Source: DASQJJ01 sp964598355 (GTDB lineage Bacteria > Patescibacteriota > Microgenomatia > Levybacterales > UBA12049). From it: a stretch of 64,000 nucleotides of DNA. Numbering within the stretch: position 1 is the first letter of the stretch; each line of letters begins with the position of its first letter. Where the stretch lies: assembly GCA_964598355.1 (NCBI GenBank), contig CAZRBN010000001.1:5988-69987 (forward strand), read 5' to 3'. This document shows positions 9,048 through 18,323 of the stretch, in pieces. The notes beneath the pieces were generated by a model, which had not been told where the DNA came from, ran no database searches, and was given only the letters and a program-made list of their open reading frames with translations. Both the position numbers and the translations under genes were made by a program.

Positions 9048-10756
9048 AAAAATTTCAATTAATTTCTTTATTTATTATTCTCTTACTCTCTTTTAGTTTG
9101 AGAGCATATGGCATTAATTGGGATAATGGCTTTCATTTACATCCTGATGAAAGAGCTATTATCTTATTTTCTCAGCCTCTTGCATTTCCTTTATCGTTTT
9201 CTCAGTTTTTTTCAGTCACAAGTCCCTTGAATCCCCATTTTTTTGCCTATGGGTCTTTCCCTTTATATCTCTTAAAACTCCTGAGCAGCATTCTTTCCCT
9301 TTGGATTCCTTTTTTAGGCACATATGATGGAATGAGTATTGTAGGAAGAATCATATCAACAACAGCTGATTTAGGGACTCTTTTTATTATTTTTCTTCTG
9401 GGGAAAAGAATTTTTACAACGTTCAGTGGCCTTCTGGGAAGTCTTTTTTATGGACTATCAACACTTGCTTTGCAAACTTCCCATTTTTATGTTGTTGACC
9501 CTCTCCTCACCTTCCTCGTTACGTTGTGTTTGTATTGCATTGTATTGCTGTATAATGAACCTTCCTATAAAAAAGCATTATTGGTTGGAATACTATTTGG
9601 ATTATCCTTAGCAACAAAAAATAGTGCAGTTGCTCTTATCTCATCAATAAGCTTCACACTCATTGCAGATATATGGCTCCTCGCTCTCAGACACAAAAGA
9701 AAAATTCATTTGCATGCAGAAGAAGTAAAGAAAATTATTATGCAAAATGTCCCATTTGGTATATATATTTTTCTTACTGCTTGTATTACATTTTTTATTT
9801 TTGAACCATATGCACTTATTGATTTTTCCACTTTCCTGACACAAACACTACAGCAATACCAAATGACAAAAGATGCATTTACTTTTCCTTATACTCTGCA
9901 ATACGTAGACAAAATACCCTATCTGTATGAGATTAAAAACATGTTTCTCTGGGGACAAGGACCTGTTCTTTTTCTCTTTTCTCTTTCTGGTCTCCTTATG
10001 GTTTTATACTCTCTCTATAAAAAAGAAAAACAGACAAAATGGCCAGAAGAAATACTTCTTATACTTTTCTTAGGGACATACTTTTTTGTTGTAGGAAAGT
10101 TTGCAGTTGGATTTATGAGATATATGCTTCCGATGTACCCACTTCTTGCTCTCTTTGCTGGAATAGGTGTTGAAAAAGTTATTACATATCTTACTAGTTC
10201 ACATGGTTTCTATTGGCTCAAAATCCTTCTGGTATTGTATATTGTCATCCTGGTTGGTTATTGGCCTCTTGCGTTTCTCCATATCTACTCCTTACCCAAT
10301 ACCCGGGTTCAAGCAACCAACTGGATACAAACGCATATTGCTCCTGGCTCACATATTGCTATTGAACATTGGGATGATTCCCTTCCTCTTTTAGGACAAG
10401 ACGTATATACAATGATAACATTGCCATTGTATGACCCTGATACTAATTTCAAGTGGCAACAAATCAACCAACAGCTTACAACAACTGATTATATTATCAT
10501 TGCATCAAACAGGCTCTATGTTCCGCTCCAGAAGTTAGCAGACTGTAATAAACACCCTTTTCCTCACTGTTACCCACTCACAGCCAACTATTATACACAG
10601 CTTTTCCATGGAGAAAAAGGATTTAAAAAAATAGCTGAATTTGCTTCATATCCAACACTTCCTTTCAGTAATCAACCGATTAATGACCAAGAGGCGGACG
10701 AATCATTTACCGTATATGATCATCCGAAAGTAATGATTTTTCAAAAGGTACCTTGA
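9044..10756 (+). CDS. GT39-family membrane glycosyltransferase
   Basis: 570 residues with about a dozen membrane helices. The first extracytoplasmic loop carries FHLHPDERAI, the acidic motif expected for PMT/ArnT-type enzymes that transfer a sugar from a polyprenyl phosphate donor. A soluble C-terminal domain follows (from about residue 420). It is a paralogue of the frameshifted gene directly upstream and overlaps it by 4 bp. Acceptor unknown; the Thr/Pro-rich surface proteins of the same operon are candidates for O-glycosylation (inference). Confidence 0.85.
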   Translation: MKKFQLISLFIILLLSFSLRAYGINWDNGFHLHPDERAIILFSQPLAFPLSFSQFFSVTSPLNPHFFAYGSFPLYLLKLLSSILSLWIPFLGTYDGMSIVGRIISTTADLGTLFIIFLLGKRIFTTFSGLLGSLFYGLSTLALQTSHFYVVDPLLTFLVTLCLYCIVLLYNEPSYKKALLVGILFGLSLATKNSAVALISSISFTLIADIWLLALRHKRKIHLHAEEVKKIIMQNVPFGIYIFLTACITFFIFEPYALIDFSTFLTQTLQQYQMTKDAFTFPYTLQYVDKIPYLYEIKNMFLWGQGPVLFLFSLSGLLMVLYSLYKKEKQTKWPEEILLILFLGTYFFVVGKFAVGFMRYMLPMYPLLALFAGIGVEKVITYLTSSHGFYWLKILLVLYIVILVGYWPLAFLHIYSLPNTRVQATNWIQTHIAPGSHIAIEHWDDSLPLLGQDVYTMITLPLYDPDTNFKWQQINQQLTTTDYIIIASNRLYVPLQKLADCNKHPFPHCYPLTANYYTQLFHGEKGFKKIAEFASYPTLPFSNQPINDQEADESFTVYDHPKVMIFQKVP

Positions 10757-10793
10757 GCGAAGCTTGGTAATGAGGTAGAATGAAGCATAACCT

Positions 10794-11840
10794 ATGAAAA
10801 AGAGGAAAGTATTAATTACAGGAGGCACAGGATTTTTAGGTTGCCATTTAGCGAGGCATTTTTTACAATCAGGAGATTATACTGTTACTCTTTTTGATAT
10901 TGCCCCTTTGGACGCACAAGACCTACTAGGAAAAGTTATCTATGTTAAGGGAGATATTACAGACAAAAATAAAGTTTTGAAAGAATTTAAGGATTGCGAT
11001 TTTGTTGTTCATACTGCAGCTGCACTACCAATACAAAAAACTAAATCAGCAATATTTCACACAAATATCGATGGCACAAAAGCAGTTTTGGAAGCATCAT
11101 TAAAAAATCACATAAAACGACTTGTATTTATCTCTTCAACAGCAGTTTATGGAGTTCCCAAACATCTTCCAGAAACAGAAGAAAGTCCGCTTGATCCAAT
11201 TGGATTCTATGGTGAATCAAAAATTGCTGGAGAAAATTTATGCAAAGAATATATGAAAAAAGGCCTTTCCATTAATATTATTCGACCTAAAACATTTTTA
11301 GGAACAGAGAGACTTGGTGTATTTCAATTATGGTTTGAGGCAATCTATCAAGGGAAAGGAGTATTCCTTTTGGGGAATGGAAACAACAGATACCAATTAC
11401 TTGCAGTTACTGATATTGCAGCACTTATTCAAAAAGCTCTAGAGAGCAACGTTGAGAATGAAATATTTAATGCCGGTGCAAAAGAATTTAGGACATGGCG
11501 AGAAGATTTAGGATCTGTTATACAGTATGCAAAATCTTCATCGAAAATCGTAGGATTACCTGTTGTCCCTTCACAGATCCTTTTAGGATTATTTGAATTT
11601 TTGGGCATTTCCCCCATTGCAGCATGGCATTATAAAACACTTCCAGTCCCATCATATGTCTCCATACAAAAAGCACAAAAACTGCTGAAATGGGAACCTA
11701 AAAAGTCAAATAAGCAACTGCTTTTAGAAACATACCAATGGTATGAAAAACATCGAAATGAAATTATAGGAAGGAAAGGTAAGACACACAGAGTGGGATG
11801 GAATTTTCAAATCCTTAACCTTATTACTAAGTTCTTTTAA
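10794..11840 (+). CDS. NAD-dependent sugar epimerase/dehydratase (extended SDR)
   Basis: 348 residues. N-terminal Rossmann motif ITGGTGFLGCHLA, the NAD-contacting stretch FVVHTAAALP, catalytic Ser/Thr around FISSTAVYG, and the active-site YGESK (Y-x-x-x-K). These define an extended short-chain dehydrogenase acting on a nucleotide sugar or similar. It sits 37 bases after the GT39 gene in the same operon and may supply or modify the sugar donor. The exact reaction cannot be assigned. Confidence 0.85.
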   Translation: MKKRKVLITGGTGFLGCHLARHFLQSGDYTVTLFDIAPLDAQDLLGKVIYVKGDITDKNKVLKEFKDCDFVVHTAAALPIQKTKSAIFHTNIDGTKAVLEASLKNHIKRLVFISSTAVYGVPKHLPETEESPLDPIGFYGESKIAGENLCKEYMKKGLSINIIRPKTFLGTERLGVFQLWFEAIYQGKGVFLLGNGNNRYQLLAVTDIAALIQKALESNVENEIFNAGAKEFRTWREDLGSVIQYAKSSSKIVGLPVVPSQILLGLFEFLGISPIAAWHYKTLPVPSYVSIQKAQKLLKWEPKKSNKQLLLETYQWYEKHRNEIIGRKGKTHRVGWNFQILNLITKFF

Positions 11841-11844
11841 AACA

Positions 11845-12381
11845 ATGAATATTGGTTTTGATTTAGATAAAGTTTTTATTGATTATCCACCTTTCATTCC
11901 ATCCTGGATTATAGATAAGTTATACAAGAAAAAAGATAATGGAATTTTGCTCTATAGAATTCCGGGAAAATTTGAGCAATATATCCGCATTCTATCTCAC
12001 CACCCATTACTCAGACCTTACATAACCCCAAATGTAAGCTTTGTGAGAAAGCTTTCGCAAAAAGATCATACAAAATTATTTCTTATATCCAGCAGATTTA
12101 GCTTTTTAAAAGGACGGACTACAGACGTTGTGAAAAAAGCTCATCTGGATAAAATTTTTGACAAACTGTATTTCAATTATCATGATGAACAACCACATGA
12201 ATTTAAAAATGAAATTATTAAAAAAGAGCATATTCAAAAATATGTTGATGATGATCTTTCACTATTAAAATTTTTATCAAAAAATAATCCACAAACTAAT
12301 TTCTACTGGTTAAATCCCCAAAGCACTGACACTATAACAAAAAATCTTTTTGGAATAACGCATATTTCTCAAATGTTATGA
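11845..12381 (+). CDS. HAD-like hydrolase
   Basis: 178 residues. Begins NIGFDLDKVFIDYPP, the first HAD motif (DxDxV/T). LFLISSR carries the motif II Ser, and YVDDDLSLLKFL is the acidic motif IV; a Lys-rich region lies in between. Likely a small phosphatase of the haloacid dehalogenase superfamily. It is packed tightly between the epimerase (4 bases) and the DUF2298 gene (4-bp overlap), so probably works in the same glycan pathway. Substrate unknown. Confidence 0.75.
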   Translation: MNIGFDLDKVFIDYPPFIPSWIIDKLYKKKDNGILLYRIPGKFEQYIRILSHHPLLRPYITPNVSFVRKLSQKDHTKLFLISSRFSFLKGRTTDVVKKAHLDKIFDKLYFNYHDEQPHEFKNEIIKKEHIQKYVDDDLSLLKFLSKNNPQTNFYWLNPQSTDTITKNLFGITHISQML

Positions 12382-14510
12382 TAGATGTTATCAAACAAAT
12401 ACTAATTTGGTGGGTTGTTTTTTTTATGATTGGAGTTATTTTTCTTCCAATAACAAAAAGACTCTTTACTTCATTTTTAGATAAAGGTTATATTTTTTCT
12501 AAAATTATTGGTATTATTCTTATTTCCTATACAAGCTTTGTTTTGGGTATTATCCATCTTGTTCCCTTTAATCATTATGCTTTGGTTGGAATTATTTTTA
12601 CTTTTTCCCTAGTAAATATTTTTCTTCTAAAAAAAGAGGATTTGTTGGAGATGAAAAAGTCACTAGGGTTATTTTTTATCGAAGAAGTTCTCTTTTTCAC
12701 TGGTCTCATTACCTGGTCATGGGTGAGAGGGTTTCAGCCTAATATCAATGGCTTAGAAAAATTCATGGATTTTGGATTTGTAAATTCTATTCTCAGAAGC
12801 ACCTATTTCCCTCCAAAAGATATGTGGATGACTCCTCTATACATAAATTATTATTATTTTGGTCACCTTGTCACTGCCGTCCTGACTAAATTATCACTTC
12901 TTCCAAGTAATATTACTTTTAATTTTATGATCGCTACCATTTTTTCGTTTACTTTTGTTGGCAGTTTTTCATTAGGTGGTAATTTTTACACATTACTCAA
13001 GCAGTTAAGGAAGCGATTCACAGCATTTCTCATTCCCGGAATTCTATCTGCTTGGCTAGTCACTTTTGCAGGCAATCTTCATACCATCTATACACTCTTT
13101 AAACCTTATGAAAATGATAACCCGGTTGCTCCATGGCAATTAATTTTTTCTCCTCAAACTTTCCCTAATTCCTATTGGTATCCCAATGCAACACGATTTA
13201 TTTATCATACAATTCATGAATTCCCTATGTACTCTTTTGTTGTTTCAGACCTCCATGGGCATGTACTCGATATTCCCTTTGTCCTATTAACTCTTGCAAC
13301 TCTCCTGGTTATTTTCTTGAAACCTTTAAATCTGAATACTAAATCCCAAATACTAAATACTATTTTGTTGGGAGGTCTTAGTGGCATAATGTACATGACT
13401 AATGCATGGGATGGACTTATTTATATTCTCATCTCGTCAACAATTCTTATCTATAAACTGTATGAATATAAAAAAATATCCTGGCAAAATATTCTTATAC
13501 AACTAGGACTGGTTGTCGGAAGTTTTTTTGTTGTATCTCTTCCGTTCTCTTTATTTTTCAAACCGTTTGCATCTCAAATAGGTATTAATTGTCCACCTGA
13601 TTTTTTAATCCATATAGGGAAAATTGGCCCTATTCTTTTTGAACAAGGATATTGCCAATATAGTCCATGGTGGCAGTTAGCAATTCTCTATGGTTTTTTC
13701 TTTTTCTGGTTTATCGCATTGAGCTTTTTCCTATTTTTTACGGCAAAGAGAGAACATCAAAAGATGGATATTTTTATCACTATTTTAAATTGCTTTGCAT
13801 TTCTTCTTATTCTCGCTCCAGAATTTGTGTATCTAAAAGATATTTATACAACGTATTTTAGAGCAAACACTATGTTTAAATTATGTTATCAAGCCTTTAT
13901 CATTCTTTCTTTAACCAGTGCATACTCCATTCTGAGAATTTTTTCGGGTATATCATTTAAGAAAAAAATACAGGCTCCATTTATTTTTGTCTTTACTCTT
14001 ATGAGTGGTATACTTATTACCATTGTTAGTATCTATCCGTATTTTGCAATTAATTCTTACTATAACAATTTACAAAAATTTGAAGGAGTAGACGGAACAA
14101 AGTACCTTCTGTCTTCATATAAAAGCGATGCTAATGCCATTACCTGGATTAATCAAAATATTAAAGGCCAACCAGTTATGGTTGAAGCACAAGGAGATTC
14201 ATACACGGATTATGAACGAATTTCCAGTAACACTGGCTTACCAACTATTTTTGGATGGACAGTCCATGAATGGCTCTGGCATGGCACCTATGACATAGCA
14301 CCTCCCCGAATTGAAGATGTTAAAACACTTTATGAAACAGCTGACATTGCTAAAACAAAAAATATCATAAAAAAATATAACGTTACCTACATGTATATTG
14401 GAGACATGGAACGAAAAAAATATACTGTTAATGATGAGAAATTTAAACAGCTAGGCAAAGTTATTTATCACAATGGAGCCACTACAATCTATCAAATCTC
14501 TTTAGAGTGA
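12378..14510 (+). CDS. DUF2298 (YYY-motif) polytopic membrane protein
   Basis: 710 residues with about 14 hydrophobic segments. The stretch TPLYINYYYFGHLVTAVLTKL has the YYY signature for which the domain was named. SDLHGHVLDIPF and NAWDG are further conserved acidic loop motifs. The family is related in layout to GT-C fold glycosyltransferases. The gene closes the envelope operon and is followed by convergent LCP. A repeat-like stretch at about 13327-13365 (read as NLNTKSQILNT) lies in a loop between helices. Confidence 0.8.
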   Translation: MIDVIKQILIWWVVFFMIGVIFLPITKRLFTSFLDKGYIFSKIIGIILISYTSFVLGIIHLVPFNHYALVGIIFTFSLVNIFLLKKEDLLEMKKSLGLFFIEEVLFFTGLITWSWVRGFQPNINGLEKFMDFGFVNSILRSTYFPPKDMWMTPLYINYYYFGHLVTAVLTKLSLLPSNITFNFMIATIFSFTFVGSFSLGGNFYTLLKQLRKRFTAFLIPGILSAWLVTFAGNLHTIYTLFKPYENDNPVAPWQLIFSPQTFPNSYWYPNATRFIYHTIHEFPMYSFVVSDLHGHVLDIPFVLLTLATLLVIFLKPLNLNTKSQILNTILLGGLSGIMYMTNAWDGLIYILISSTILIYKLYEYKKISWQNILIQLGLVVGSFFVVSLPFSLFFKPFASQIGINCPPDFLIHIGKIGPILFEQGYCQYSPWWQLAILYGFFFFWFIALSFFLFFTAKREHQKMDIFITILNCFAFLLILAPEFVYLKDIYTTYFRANTMFKLCYQAFIILSLTSAYSILRIFSGISFKKKIQAPFIFVFTLMSGILITIVSIYPYFAINSYYNNLQKFEGVDGTKYLLSSYKSDANAITWINQNIKGQPVMVEAQGDSYTDYERISSNTGLPTIFGWTVHEWLWHGTYDIAPPRIEDVKTLYETADIAKTKNIIKKYNVTYMYIGDMERKKYTVNDEKFKQLGKVIYHNGATTIYQISLE

Positions 14511-14591
14511 TAGTTTGTAGTATAAAATTCCAAAAGGAGAAGGAAAATGGAATTCTAGATATCCTTAAATCATTTCTTAAATCCTGAATCT

Positions 14592-15707
14592 TTACTTTCC
14601 CACAGTAGGAGTTACTGGAGTAGCAGTTACTTTGCATCCACCCTTATTTATTTCACACGCAATAAAAGCTTGAATTTCTGAAAAATCTCCATCCCCAATT
14701 CTTGGTATAAGAGCAGCAGCATAACTGTATGTAGGAGATAAGGGGGCATTCATAAGAAGACCAGGACGCCCAGTAATAGCATCTCCATAATCCAAAACAG
14801 CATTTTCTATTTTTGCACTTCGTAATTTAGGAGCAAGCTGTAAAAATAATCCTACCTCTTGTTGCTTAATATCTGTATCAATGCTACTTTGTAAAATGCT
14901 GTAGAGATTTGCCAGCCTATTTGGATTAAAGATTGTCTGCAATGAAAATATTTTTTCTCTAAATGCTTCTATGACTTTTTGTTGTCGGGCAGATCGAGCA
15001 AAATCACTTCCTTCAGCTCCCAGAGCATGACGAGACCGTACATATTCAAGTGCTGTCTGTCCATCCATGTGCTGCTTGCCTGGATCAAAATGCAAGTGTT
15101 TGTATCGGCACGGGAAAAACTCCAAAGCTGACGAATCACTCGCATTTTTTGAATAGTCCTTAATTTCAGCATCTGTATGCCCACAGGTCTCCTCCTCTTT
15201 TCCCTCAATTGGATATAGATAATCATCAAGTGTCCGGTCTACAGTCACATCAACCCCTCCAACTTCATCTACAGCCTTTACAAAGCCCTGGAAATCAATT
15301 CTGAATGCATAATGCATTGGTTGTCCGGTTATTTTTCCGACTTCTGATTTTGCTAAAGATAGCCCTTCAGGAGGAGTATTATCTTGTCCGTCAGCATACA
15401 CTGCATTTACTTTTTCAGAAAGGTGTGTTACCCATAAGTCTCTCGGAATTGATATCAATGTCACTTTATTTACTTTCACATCAATACTGGCAAGTATCAT
15501 GGTATCTGTAAGATTTGGTCCATCATGAGTGCCCCCACCAATACCAAGAAGTAAGATATTTGTCTTTCCATTGGTAGAGGCAAGAGAGGGTGCTGTATGG
15601 AGCAAAACCTGAGTAGCAGTTGGAGCAACACGTTGGAAGAGTGGCCAGAAAAGCCAACCCAAAAAGGCAACAAGAATAAGACTAACAATGATAAATCCTT
15701 TACGCAT
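14592..15707 (-). CDS. LytR-CpsA-Psr (LCP) family cell-wall glycopolymer ligase
   Basis: Attaches glycopolymers from a polyprenyl pyrophosphate carrier to peptidoglycan or other acceptors. N-terminal membrane helix (about 5-22), then the extracytoplasmic LCP domain with NILLLGIGG, DTMILASID and SIPRDLWV, which carry the conserved Asp and Arg residues that bind the pyrophosphate lipid. AALEYVRSRHA-type motif: here TALEYVRSRHALGAEGSDFARSARQQ. The ATG at 15707 is preferred to a TTG two codons earlier. It starts 2 bases after the tpiA stop, so the two are cotranscribed. Ends in a short Thr/Pro tail. Confidence 0.9.
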   Translation of the reverse strand: MRKGFIIVSLILVAFLGWLFWPLFQRVAPTATQVLLHTAPSLASTNGKTNILLLGIGGGTHDGPNLTDTMILASIDVKVNKVTLISIPRDLWVTHLSEKVNAVYADGQDNTPPEGLSLAKSEVGKITGQPMHYAFRIDFQGFVKAVDEVGGVDVTVDRTLDDYLYPIEGKEEETCGHTDAEIKDYSKNASDSSALEFFPCRYKHLHFDPGKQHMDGQTALEYVRSRHALGAEGSDFARSARQQKVIEAFREKIFSLQTIFNPNRLANLYSILQSSIDTDIKQQEVGLFLQLAPKLRSAKIENAVLDYGDAITGRPGLLMNAPLSPTYSYAAALIPRIGDGDFSEIQAFIACEINKGGCKVTATPVTPTVGK

Positions 15708-15709
15708 GA

Positions 15710-16372
15710 TCAACTATTAGTAATAATATCGGCAAACAATTGAGGATTAAGACTATCTTTTCCTGGTAAAACACCATCCACAGAAGGCTGAGTTGTAAAT
15801 GAAGAAACATTTTCAGGGCTTACGCTTCCTCCGTAAATAGTTGTTGTCATACCTTTTTCTTTAAAGAATTTCAAAACTTCTTCTGCATCTTCCGGGGTAT
15901 CGGCTATTCCAGTCCCAATGGCAAATACAGGCTCATATGCAATGACGTGTACTCCTTCAGGCACTGGTGTTTCTTTTCCTTGGACACAAACAACTGGTAT
16001 CAGTCCTGCTTTTAATACTTGTTGGGATTTTTGTGCAACTATTTCATCTGTTTCACCTAGATTTCGTCTTTCGGAATGACCAACCAAAATATATTGTACA
16101 AACTCTTTGAGTTGCACTGCTGCGATCTCACCTGTATGAGCTCCTTCATCAAATGGAGATACATCCTGTGCTCCAAGAATAAAAGGTAAAGCATATTCCT
16201 GAATAAGAGCTGAAGAGAGTGACAGCAGTTCAAAAGGTGGACAAAGAATGATAGTTTTATTCTCCAGATTTGAGAATTGAGGTTTCAAGTGAGAAATCTT
16301 TTCAAACCACTCTGCAGCTTCTGAGACTGTCTTATGTGATTTCCAGTTACCGATAATATATATTTTTTTCAT
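15710..16372 (-). CDS. tpiA: Triosephosphate isomerase
   Basis: Interconverts dihydroxyacetone phosphate and glyceraldehyde 3-phosphate in glycolysis. Catalytic residues are present: Asn9/Lys11 in GNWKSHK, His in VGHSERR, Glu in AYEPVFAIGTG, and the phosphate-binding YGGSVSPEN and DGVLPGKDSL. At 220 residues it is shorter than the usual 250, with trimmed loops. A TATTTT five bases before the ATG suggests a leaderless mRNA. Divergent from the helicase gene, with 35 bases between them. Confidence 0.95.
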   Translation of the reverse strand: MKKIYIIGNWKSHKTVSEAAEWFEKISHLKPQFSNLENKTIILCPPFELLSLSSALIQEYALPFILGAQDVSPFDEGAHTGEIAAVQLKEFVQYILVGHSERRNLGETDEIVAQKSQQVLKAGLIPVVCVQGKETPVPEGVHVIAYEPVFAIGTGIADTPEDAEEVLKFFKEKGMTTTIYGGSVSPENVSSFTTQPSVDGVLPGKDSLNPQLFADIITNS

Positions 16373-16396
16373 GTGTTAAAATAGTAGAAGTCTTTC

Positions 16397-16402
16397 TATT
16401 AT
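16397..16402 (+). promoter_or_regulatory. -10 box of the UvrD/PcrA helicase gene
   Basis: TATTAT five bases before ATG 16408 with no Shine-Dalgarno sequence. The mRNA is predicted to be leaderless. Confidence 0.5.
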
Positions 16403-16407
16403 AGCCT

Positions 16408-18264
16408 ATGAACAATGACCTTCTCAAGCAACTGAATAAACAGCAACAAGAGGCTGTTTTGTACAACCAAGGCCCCATGATTATCCTCGCCGGTGCAGGA
16501 TCTGGGAAAACTCGTGTTCTTACCTTTAAAGTATTATACCTAATATCCGAACTGAAAATTTCTGCCGTAAATATTTTATGTCTTACCTTTACTAACAAAG
16601 CTGCCAATGAAATGAAAGAGCGTATTCAAAAAATTCTTTCAGCAACAAGTCAACCAACCGTTGCTACTTTTCATTCTCTATGTGCAAAAATTCTCAGGCG
16701 TGAAGCGATGCATCTGGGAATGACCTCTGATTTTGTTATCTATGATACACAAGATCAGCAGGATGCTCTTAAACAAGTCATGGAGCTTTTAAATATTTCA
16801 ACCAAAGAATACAAACCTGCAGCAATTCATGCTATGATATCTCAGGCTAAGAATGAAATGCTTTCTCCTTCTGAATATAGTCAATTTGCAAAAGGGACAT
16901 TTCAGCAAGTAGTTAGCATTGTCTATTCTGCCTATCAAAAACTCCTCAAAGCAAATAATGCATTTGATTTTGACGATTTACTCCTTCAAGTTGTTGCCCT
17001 TTTTGACCAGCATCCGGAAATCCTTGAAAAGTATCAAGAGAAATTTCAGTATATTCTTATTGATGAGTATCAGGATACGAATAAAGTCCAATACAAACTT
17101 ACTCGACAATTAGGAAGAAAGTACAACAATGTGTGTGTGGTTGGAGATTTTTCTCAGTCCATCTATTCCTGGCGTGGAGCTGACTTTCAAAATCTTTCTA
17201 AATTCAAGGTTGATTTCCCAAATGTCCGGACTTTTGAGCTATCTCAAAATTATCGTTCTACGCAAAAAATTCTTGATGCTGCATCTCATGTTATTTCCCA
17301 CAATACCACTCACCCAGTCCTTAAGTTGTGGACAAAAAATGATGGTGGAGAAGAATTGGTAGTCTATGAAGCACGAAACGAACAGGAAGAAATACTGTTT
17401 ATCACAAGCTTTATCCAAAATTATGGATCAGATAATTTATCTGACATTGCTATTTTGTATAGGACAAACGCGCAATCCCGCGTTGTTGAAGAAATTCTTC
17501 TGCACCATGGCATTCCTTACACTCTCATTGGGGGAACACGATTTTATGAGAGAAAAGAAGTTAAGGATGTTCTATCATACTTGCGTGCAGTTGTTAATCG
17601 AAAAGACAGTGTTTCATGGAAAAGAATTGAAAAATTAGGAAAAACTCGCCTTCTCAAATTTGAAGTCTTTTTGGAAGACCTGAAAGGGAAAGACCCTTTA
17701 CCAACCATTGATTTATTGGATGGCATTATGCGTGCAACTGGATATTTGGATTTGTATGATGAAGATGACGAAGAAGATAGACAAAGGCTGGAAAATATTA
17801 AAGAACTCCGCTCTGTTGCTCTCTCTTTTTCTAGTGTAGTGAATTTCTTAGAAAATGTTGCACTTGTTGAACAAGAGTATTCTCCTACAGCCCAAGCAGG
17901 TATGCCTGATGGGTCAGTAGGACAAAAAACAAATGCTGTTACACTTATGACTCTTCATGCTGCAAAGGGACTGGAATTCCCTGTTGTTTTTATGATTGGT
18001 ATGGAAGAAGGCCTTTTCCCACACAGTCGATCTCTTATGGATAAAAATGAGTTGGAAGAAGAAAGAAGACTTTGCTATGTGGGGATGACACGAGCTAAAG
18101 AACGGCTTTTTCTTACCTATACTACGAAACGTCTCTTTTTTGGACAACGTAGTACAAATACTATCTCAAGGTTTATACTAGAATTACCTGAAGATGTCAT
18201 TGGAGAGCAGCTCAAGCCTCCAGGGTATAAGGACAGTGATGGAGATTATCCAGACTACCTATGA
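16408..18264 (+). CDS. UvrD/PcrA-type superfamily 1 DNA helicase
   Basis: ATP-dependent 3'-5' helicase for repair and replication restart. All SF1A motifs are visible: AGAGSGKT (28-35), LTFTNKAANEMKERI (Ia), LIDEYQDTN (II), VVGDFSQSIYSWRGAD (III), SQNYRST (IV), MTLHAAKGLEFPVVF (V) and YVGMTRAKERL (VI). At 618 residues it is about 100 shorter than typical PcrA and stops soon after motif VI. The flexible C-terminal tail that in PcrA binds RNA polymerase is therefore absent. The motif III sequence has Phe in place of the usual Asp (GDFSQS against GDDDQS). Confidence 0.92.
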   Translation: MNNDLLKQLNKQQQEAVLYNQGPMIILAGAGSGKTRVLTFKVLYLISELKISAVNILCLTFTNKAANEMKERIQKILSATSQPTVATFHSLCAKILRREAMHLGMTSDFVIYDTQDQQDALKQVMELLNISTKEYKPAAIHAMISQAKNEMLSPSEYSQFAKGTFQQVVSIVYSAYQKLLKANNAFDFDDLLLQVVALFDQHPEILEKYQEKFQYILIDEYQDTNKVQYKLTRQLGRKYNNVCVVGDFSQSIYSWRGADFQNLSKFKVDFPNVRTFELSQNYRSTQKILDAASHVISHNTTHPVLKLWTKNDGGEELVVYEARNEQEEILFITSFIQNYGSDNLSDIAILYRTNAQSRVVEEILLHHGIPYTLIGGTRFYERKEVKDVLSYLRAVVNRKDSVSWKRIEKLGKTRLLKFEVFLEDLKGKDPLPTIDLLDGIMRATGYLDLYDEDDEEDRQRLENIKELRSVALSFSSVVNFLENVALVEQEYSPTAQAGMPDGSVGQKTNAVTLMTLHAAKGLEFPVVFMIGMEEGLFPHSRSLMDKNELEEERRLCYVGMTRAKERLFLTYTTKRLFFGQRSTNTISRFILELPEDVIGEQLKPPGYKDSDGDYPDYL

Positions 18265-18323
18265 CGAAATAAAGGCACAGAAATCTCTTGTGTCCCTTTT
18301 GGCTCTTTTGGTACCTGTTAGAA

